This document shows, piece after piece, positions 37,601 to 47,500 of a stretch of 64,000 nucleotides of DNA. Made by a program: the position numbers and the translations under genes. The stretch is from the NCBI GenBank assembly GCA_029948255.1, contig JALIZF010001912.1:496001-560000 (forward strand), in the 5' to 3' direction. The stretch is from Telmatactis stephensoni. Its lineage: Eukaryota; Cnidaria; Anthozoa; Actiniaria; Isophelliidae. Under the pieces are notes generated by a model. The model saw only the letters and a list, made by a program, of their open reading frames with translations. It searched no databases and was not told the origin of the DNA. How positions within the stretch are numbered: position 1 is the stretch's first letter; each line of letters starts with the position of its first letter.

Positions 37601-40600
37601 GAGTGCCCCCGGGAAAAAAAAATCTCAAGTCAACTCAGTATTGGGCCCCTGGTTATTTAGAAATATCAATTACACCCAATCGTGTACTCTTTACATAAAT
37701 CAAATACCATGATTATTATAATATTACTCACCTCATGTTTGTTTCGTTCATTCTCCTTCTTTTCCTTCTCAATACACTGATTTGGACCAAGGAACATCTG
37801 ACTGCTTTCATCCCACAAGAAGGAATTCAAAGCCTTCAAAACCAAACCAATCATCTTTGTAAGTTTGGTATCACACTAAAGTAAATGAAATCTCTTGCAT
37901 ACCTTCATTCGTGATAACTGCAAACCAAAATTTCTCAAGCTCATTATCCTAATGATAGTCTGGAAAAAAAACATTAAATTAAATTCAGATGAGAAATTTA
38001 ACATACAGCACAATCCTTATTAAGTGACCAAACCCAATTTAGTGGCTAGTTAACAAAGTCCTGGATCAGTGTTATACTGTAAATATAACCGCTATAGCCT
38101 GCCTACAAGCTCTCTGGGGAGGGGGGAAGGGGAAGGGGAAAAGGGGAGAGTGGAGGGGGAAAGGGATGAAGGGAGAGCCTGCACAGTTGCTATTTGAAAA
38201 TATACACCCCTGTTATGCTTGATTATGCCTAAGAAGCATAAAAGTCAATCTTGGCCAATCATATTGCAAGTAAACACTGTCACAGTTTTGTCTGTAATCT
38301 AACAACCATCAACAGGAAAACTGATTTGCTGTTGATGGTTGTTGGATGAGAACTGAAATGTCCAAAGTAAACAAGAAGTTAAATCTCGTTTTTCTTTTCA
38401 TTATTTCATTATTTTCTTATTTTTTTCTTTTTATTCAGTCTGGCTATGAATTTAAATAACTTTGTCTTCTATTGTATCCACTAAGATCAGCATTGTCTAC
38501 CACTAGAAATGGGTAAATCCAGTTTATTTCAAATGACAAATGTCATTACTTCAGTCACCTTAGCCAATGAGATGCATGAAGTGTATGTTTTAAACAAATA
38601 TAGTGTTCATGCACGATCTCCCTTCTTCCCTCTTTCACCTCCCCCCTCCCCTCATCACATGACGCTCTCTTCACCCAACCCTCCCCTCCCCTTTCCCTTC
38701 CCCTCTCCTCCCTGGAGATCCAGTGGGCAGGCTTACTGTACAGTGCAGATTGTTCACTGTTACCAAGTTTCTCAGTTATATAAACTACTAAGTAGCAAGG
38801 ATGGCATAGTTGGTAAGTGCACAGCCTTCGATGTGATGTGAGAGGTCCCTAGTTCAAACCCCAGTCCTGACCTGACATCCTTGTTTCGATTTCTTTCCAT
38901 TCTATGTAGCTTTAATTAGCTTGACTATAATTATTATTGTATTAGAAGTTAAATAAGGTTGCTTTACCTTTACCTTTACTCTGTTTAAGTAAGTCAGCCT
39001 TACCTCTAGGCATCTACCCTCTCTTGGTGGTCTAATCCAATGAATATCCATCCCACTGTAGATCTTCATCATTGGTTCAAATCCAAATATACAAACGTCT
39101 TCAGGAAGGGCATACTTTTGACTCCAGTTTTCATCCATTGGCTGACTGACAAGTTCTTTCCACAAACTGCTCTTTCCCCCAGCTATTAAAATAAACAAGC
39201 ACATACTGTATAATATCAAATTCTCTAATAAATCCTCTTGTCAAAGGCAGCTTGTGACTACCATTCACATGAACATTTGTACAAGCATACTACCCAAGTT
39301 GTTTAAAATGTCTAAATGATGTTGCCTTCACAGATTTTACAAATTGTAAGCTCACTATAAAAGAGTATAAGCTACTATTATACCTGTGGTTTTTAGTTGT
39401 TCTTGTGTTGGAAGAAGGTTCAGTAATGCTGCCATTTTGGACCACAAAGAAGAAGAACTCTGTTATAAACAACAACATTAGTCTAACACTATGTCTGTAT
39501 GATCTAAGGAACTAGCTCCATGAAAAGAAATATCAATACCGTATTTACTCGAATAAGCGCCTCCCCTGAATAAGCGCCTCCCCCGAATAAGCGCCCCCTT
39601 TGGACAAACAAAATTAATAAGCACCTCCTCCGGATAAGCACCTTGCACTTTGTTATAGTATACTAATACCAGTACTGTTGTAGTAGTATAACATTGATAT
39701 TATTGATATTAAAAGGAAAGTACTTTGACAGTTGTGTACGCGTTTCCTCACGCTGAATAAGCACCTCCCTCGAATAAGCGCCTCCCCCGAATAAGCGCCC
39801 CATTTTAGACGTGAAAAATTTAATAAGCGCTGGGGCCGGAGTAAATACGGTATGTACCAATTATATAATAATTGGTATTTTATGCATGCTCTAATTGGTC
39901 AGTATATAAATGTGTGTGATTATTGCACACGTGCAAATAATCATGATTTTTTACTTCAGCTACCAAATGAGAGAGAGGGGAAGGGAGGGCTCACCATCTA
40001 ATTCAGTTCCCTGGATCTACCCCTGATAGGAAAGGTGATACCCACCTCAACACAAGTAGCTATGATATCAGGATTAGCTGTCAGCCAGTCACTCATCACT
40101 TTAATTGCAGGCAAAAGTTTCTTGTTCAATAATCTTCTGACCACTGCTAGTTCTTCAAATTCCTCTATTCTTCCCCATGAAGACACAGAACATTCTATTT
40201 TTCAGGAGTGATAAAAATGCTCATATCAATATTACAAATTCCATTAAACCCTTCAAAATGGATAAAGTGACTCTTTGGGTGATTTTGAAGTTTTCTCGAA
40301 TGGTCCAAACTGGTATTGCTGGATTTCCCTATGGTAAAAAATCTCTTGATATCAACCCAAGCCATTTTCACAGGTGCCTCTTCAATTATAAATACATACA
40401 CAAAATTCCAAAATGGTAGATCAGCATTTACACACCCTTCAATATTAGAAAAGTAGAAGAGGAGCCACACTTTTCTCAAAAGCTTAAATTATTATTTAAA
40501 AAACCATAACCAATTTTTCCTTTATCCAATGAATAAAATATATTTCTTAAGCCTGCAATCTGCACCAATTTACTTTGGAACATTGATGCTTTGCATATCA

Positions 40601-41561
40601 ATAGATATTGAACAAATGGACTTTTCGTCCCTCTCCCCTCATGTCAATATTGACTGGTGGTGCTTGATGATGAGCATAATGATCACTGTGACCCTTAACA
40701 CTGATAGGTGGGGAGAGGGGTCTTGCAACCAAGTGTCCTTTTAAGTAAAATGTGCATGAAAAGTGGTACCTGTGTGTTCTATCCTTTACTAATCACCAAA
40801 GTAGAACTTACCAGTTTCAACATCACTGACATCACTTGTATCAAACTGAGTCATCTTGCCAAACACAACCCCATTCTTTGATGCTAAATTTTCTTTCATG
40901 ATCTGTTGAGTTAGCAGCTTTCCTGCTTCAGTAAGGGAGTTGCCATTACATTCTGTACTAGAAGATTCCTTCTTGTTATGCTTGGAGAATAAGGGTGTTG
41001 CATGTTCTTCATCTGATTCACTCTCCACATAAACATCATCGCTGTCTTCTCCCTCACTTTCTAAATCATCTAGCCCTCCTTCACTTAAATCACTCTCGTC
41101 ACCACTGTCCATTTCTATGGTGTCGCTGTCACTAAGACTACAGCTATCGAGACTGTTGCTTAGGTCACTCCTCTTGCGTCTTCGTCGCCTCATTTTAATG
41201 GACTTCTTTATTTTGCGGACTTTCTCTAGTTTATCATGTTTGTTGTTGATTGAGTCATCATTGCCTTTGCCATTTGTTAGTTTAGGTGGAGTGTTGGCTT
41301 TCTTATTAGCCATGTCTTGCTCAAGGGATGATATACATTGTTGAAGGAGTTGGGACAGAAAGGCTAATGTGAAGGCTGTGGCAACAGGAGCTTCAGCTGA
41401 ACCTACAAATACAAGAAATTAATAGCCGGATAATGATGATGATGATGATGATGGTAATCAAGTTACTTTGTAGCATAAAGAGACCAAGCAAACACATGAC
41501 TCTTAAGAACTGCTATGCAGCATCCAATCCACAGTAGTGGAAATCAGACAAGAAAACAGGT

Positions 41562-41594
<33 letters not shown>

Positions 41595-44500
41595 CAATGA
41601 CAAAGATGATGGCATCATAATATAGTGTAAATTTTGTTTCCATGGACTGGATTTGTTCACCAACACCATGTATGTTGCAAAATATGACATTTTACGGATG
41701 CTTACAAATGTACAATAGAGTGACTTAGCACACATGATGTAACGTTAAAGAGGACATTGCATGCACTGACAAATTTTGTTTGAAATGACCATTGACATCA
41801 TCAACATCAAGAAGAGAAATGTGAAAACATCAAGAAGAGGATGTGAAAACATCAAGAAGAGAATATGTGAAAACAATCTAAATGGTGGACACCATCCTGA
41901 ATGTGGCATCACAACACTGTCACAGTAGTCATGCAACGAATGAATGTGATAAATTCATCATTCAACGTCTAGTTTTCATGTCACATTTGCTAAATCACTT
42001 GAAAATAAAGCCTTCACACACCTTCAGCTTTCAACCTTGTTAGAGTCATTATCATAGTTCCTGACACTTTTACCATCAGTGAACCAGTAAGCTCCACACT
42101 CTTCATTTCATCCACTAAAGAAGTATTTCCATTGACAAGTTCACCATTTGTAAGTGTTGTGCTATTTTGTGGTTGTTCTCCATTTTCAGGCTGGTTGGAC
42201 TTGTCAATGCAAAGCACACTGTCAAAGTCTTGTAGTACAGATTGACACAGTTGACCAATCTCTTCACTGGTGACGTTGTGAGAACTATAGGAGCAAGGAT
42301 GGCACAGTTGGTTAGTGCGCGGCCTTCGGTGCGAGAGGTCCCTAGTTCGATCCTCAGTGACCTCACATCCTTGTTTCAACTTCTTTCCTTTCTGTGTAGC
42401 TTTAATTAGCTTTAAATACCATTAAAAAATGGAGCACTGAAGGAGAGAGGGGAGTAAAATGAGCGCACCATGGACCTCAAGTTTATCAGTTACCCAAATT
42501 ACTGTCACGAGCTATCGACGTAAAATATGGTCGCTTTACTTTACTTTACTTTATAAAATTATTAGAAAGCATTAATAATCAATTATTAATGTTATTGCAT
42601 TTTGGAGAGTCATAGAAAACAATTATTTAAAAAAGGTTGTCAGGGTGATATGTGATTAAAAACAAGGTAAAAGACTTTATTTTACATCAGTATCTTGTAA
42701 TCGGAATCTCCTGACTAATAAACTTGAGGCAGACAGTGCACTCATTTTATCCCCCACCTTACCCCCCTTTTCATCAGTGGGTACCTATAGCTAATTAAAG
42801 CTACACTGAATGGAAAGAAGCAAAAACAAGTGTGTGAGGTTAACTACTGGGAATCAAACCCTAGATTGGTAAATGATGGATGATGAACATCAAACAGCCA
42901 TTGTAAGATAAGCACATTACTACAACTGCACTCAGTGGTGGACTTAGAGAAAGGGTTCAACAGGTGCTCACCCCCTCCTGACATGAATTTTAACTCCCTG
43001 CCAAAGAATAATCCTGGATCTGCCCCTGTGTACTCTGCCAACTGGGCTCATATTGTGCAATGTTATTTTCTCACATTCCGAAAGGATTTTATTATATTAA
43101 ATAATTTCATGTGAGTTTTCTTTACTTGAGCCAATATTCTTTGATAAGATATTATATATACAGTATAAGGTATAACAAAGCACATGTTTACAGCTTCAAA
43201 GCCATGCAGCTGACTAGTTACACTTTTGGTTCTTTACCTTTCTCTACTGTACAGAAGATCTTGCAGATAAACAAAATACACAAGAAACCTTTTGACTCTG
43301 AAACGAGAGAAGGGCTTCACATCAGAACAACTCTTATTCACTGTTATGACCCTGTGTGACTATCATGTACCACTACAGGCCTGGACACAAGATTACAACT
43401 TTTCCCAAAACATTTCACAGAACACAGATGCACCTGATATGTCAACCACTGCAACAGTTACAGCTTTAGGACTGCATTCTCCTTCTGCAGCTTTTTCTGC
43501 AATGTCGTGAGCAACATTGCAAGTTAGGGTGGACATTGTGCAACAACATGGCATGTTTTTATACACACATCAGAGCATAGTCAGGAAAGTTCTGGTCTAG
43601 ACACATGCATCACATGATGTGATGGGTTACCTCATATTAATTTTTGACTATGTTCAGACCACCAACAACCTGCTCATACTAAAAATATTGATTATTTCCT
43701 ATGCCTTTTCAACAAGTGCACACTAAATTTGAGTTCTAAAAAGAGCATCAAATGTGGGGCAACACATCAAATTCACCATCAAAAAGCTTTTTATCATGGC
43801 ATGCATGGTGTCTCATTCTCCTTCTTATGCTCTCTTAATACACAACACAGCACTGACACAGACAATGCACAGTCAGTTTCATAATGATACACAGTTTTTG
43901 TATCAGTTTCACATAGACTACACCATTCTGTGACCATGTCAGTGCTGTATTGTCTATAAAAACATTTGAAATTCCTGCCAGTAACTGTGCCATGCAGAGA
44001 CTGTGTCGTTTTCACAGTCATACGAAAACTGCTCTTACTAATGTATAGTAATGTACATACTTATCAGCTACAGATGCATCAAGAGGCAGCTCCTTCATAC
44101 TCATAACCACAGCTCTGTTCTTTTCAAAAAGTCTTACAAGATTTCCCTCAGTGCCTTCAAACACTTCCTTGGACATTATACTATAAAGGAATCACAATAA
44201 ACATGTTGAAATAATACAATTATTATTACTGTAAGTACATGTATGTAGTAAACATCTTTACAGTTTGTTACTAGAATAATATACCTTCATCATAACACAT
44301 GCATAGATACCAAAGATTTAGGGCAAGGAAAAGGATGTATTGAATAGAGAGATTTTCTATAAGATAATCACCTTTTTGTAGACAAACAAATAAAGAAGTA
44401 AATAAAAAGATTAAAAGTTATTATTTGAAGATTTAGGTAAAAGTAATTAAAAGAATAATGTACCAAATTTCCTGTCTTGTTGTTGTTGTTGTTATTGCTG

Positions 44501-47500
44501 TTGTGATTGTTGTTGTTGTTGTTGTTGTTGTTGTTTTGGCTGTTTGTTGGCCAACAGGAGATTTAGTACATGTACATTATTCTTTACTTTTACCAAAGAT
44601 TTACCCATTTTGCCTTGGCTATTGAGCTACTTACCATCTCATGTAGTGATAGACTCCTTCACATCCATAAGACAATCCTCCAAGTAATGTACCAAGTTGG
44701 TTGTGGGGCATACCTAGGAACAATTAAAACTAGAGGTTGTCTACATTATCCCTGGTCAAGACTAATACAGGGACTGCGGAGACTGGAGACTTTCTGTGCT
44801 ACCTAGTCAAATGTTCTCTTTGAATTTTTTTTTACTGGGTAGTCTACTTTATTTTTAAATGGTATCGTCCGTCACCCCCCCCCCCCCCCTCACACACACA
44901 CACACACACACACTTTTTAAGGTGCTCCATGGTCCCTGTAATACTTAACACAAAACTCTAGTACAACTGATAAAATAACAGTAAAATAACAACTAATAAT
45001 CAGTCTTACCTAGATCAGGATTAACATGAAAAGCTTCCACATAAAACCTTTCAGCTAGCTTCATGTTCTTGCTGGCATTCTCAAACTCCTGTTGGTAACG
45101 AGCTATAAGAGAAGGAGAAAATCAGCTTATCACTGGCAGCACAAATGTGACCATATGCAGTCAGTGGCAAGTACCTTCAGGGCTACTATTTCTAATGACA
45201 ACATAAATTAGGCAATCTTAGTAAGTTCCTCAAAATCACTCAATTTTCAATTTGCACTCACTAAAATTAGCTATTCTTGGGTACTCTTGGATAATCATAG
45301 TAAAAAAATCATCATTTTTCCCAACAAAAATTGCTAAACTAAGCAGCCACTAAATCTTCCCTTACAGAAATTGCTAAATTTAATAGTCATTAAAAATAGT
45401 AAGCTTAAGGATATAAGATGTTATGATATACAAAACTTCATTTAGATAGCTAGTAGTATAGCATTTATTACCTAAATCTCCAAGACTTAGAAGGCATCTC
45501 TGACAGGCCTTGATGGCCCATTCTCTGATGTCCTTGTCACATTCTCCTGCAGAATCTACAAATAGGATCAAAAGCAATAAGCAAAATTCAAGCTAATTTA
45601 CAGCTAGAGATGTAAATGATGGAAAACTTATTCTCAAAATTTTAAATGTAAAAGTTGTAAAGAAAGCAGGAGTTACATGAGCAAGGATGGCACAGTTGGT
45701 TAGTGCGCGGCCTTTGGTGCGAGAGGTCCCGAGTTCGATTCCCAGTGACCTCACATCCTTGTTTCAACTTCTTTCCTTTCTGTATAGTTTTAAGTACATT
45801 TGTAGCTTAAATTTTAAATACTGGTAAATTGGAGCACTGATGGATTGAGGGGGTAAAGGGTACATGAGTCCCTGGCTCTGGAGAATTGGGCATGCAACCA
45901 TTCCTCATGCTTTCAAAGCTTTATTTTATTTGAAACTTTCACAATAATTTTGTAAATGTTTATAAATGGAAAAGTTACCATTGTATACAATATCTAAACA
46001 GTGAATTTTGAAAACAATGTCCCATTACCTCTATATTCAACAGGAGTCCATGACACCATACCATCCAATTTGATAGCATAATGCTGCTGCAATTTCAGCA
46101 AAAGATGAAAGTAATACCCAGAAGCTGATAATAGATGTGAGCGACATGCACTCTCAAGCTCTAGATCTCCATCTGATGCCTAAAAATAACAATATAATTA
46201 ATCTAATCAATTAATTAATAATTATTTAATAATATTATCAACATAGCTACAATATAATGTGCTCTGGGGCGCATTTCTCAAAAGACCCATCAATAACTTT
46301 ACAAGCCCATTAACTTATTTGATAAAGTTGTCAGGTGTTTCTTGAAGTGTTATTTCAGTTTCTGTTATTTTACAGGCAAGTTTGTGAGTGTATGCCATTC
46401 TCCTAATTTTTCACATATTACATTGATGGACCTGTAAACATATCAGGTCTTCCCAGAAATGGGTCCTAGATTGATCAATTGGCATGCATAAACATACATC
46501 CAAAACTTATAGCCAACATACAAGAAATATTTTCAAATGCTGCCCCCCCCCCCCCCCCACACACACACACACACTTTTCAAGGTACTCCACTGTCTCTGA
46601 GCCATATGCATGCATAAAGCTTAGCCATTCATAACAGACAAAAGGTTTAAGAGCTTTATACCTTACTCTAATTCCTTTGTATGTGGCAGTTGAAGTATAA
46701 CTCAGAACTGGACTATTGAGGGCATGCTTAAATCATCAAGTATACATGTGCTCTTTTCATTACTAACAATCTGACAGTATACTGTAAGTACTATTCTAAT
46801 TTGAAAATAAAATGTTATCCTCAGCTATTTAGTAAAAACAAAATTTTAAGATGATATTCAGTTGTCATCATCACAATATCTTCAGGTCAATGAATGATAA
46901 CTGAGAAAGATATTAATTGTGCTCATCTATGATATACAAAAGGAAAGGTCAACAGTTAACTATGTATCAATTAAGTTATGGATGCACATGACTTGGCTAA
47001 GAACTCAAGAAGCTAAGCTATGTATAGTCACACTTAGCTATACAATGTATGGTTTGAGTGACTCTTATGCTTGTCACAGTCTCTTGCTGATCATCCATAA
47101 TTCAATGGATTCACACTAAGTATTGAGTATTTTCTTAAAATATATTTATATACTAAACATCTTGCAATTAATTAACCAAATATTATTAATACAAAATGTC
47201 TAGTACATGTTACATACCTTTCTTTGTTGTCTTAACCACTGTATAACGTCATAAAATACTTTTCTCCACAACAAGTCCTCAGCTTTCCTACCATAATCTT
47301 TTGGACTTGTGAACAACAAGCTCTCACAATTAGATTTTAATCTGAAATGAAATAGGTCATTAGAAATTAGAATCAACAACCACGAACACTATCAGAGTTC
47401 TCTAAAGATTCTAAAGTGTACAGTCTATAGGCAGCCCTAAATATTTGAAGTTGTTGGCACTTGCCAATCAAATCCCTGAAGTGAATTTATAAGCCTTTAT

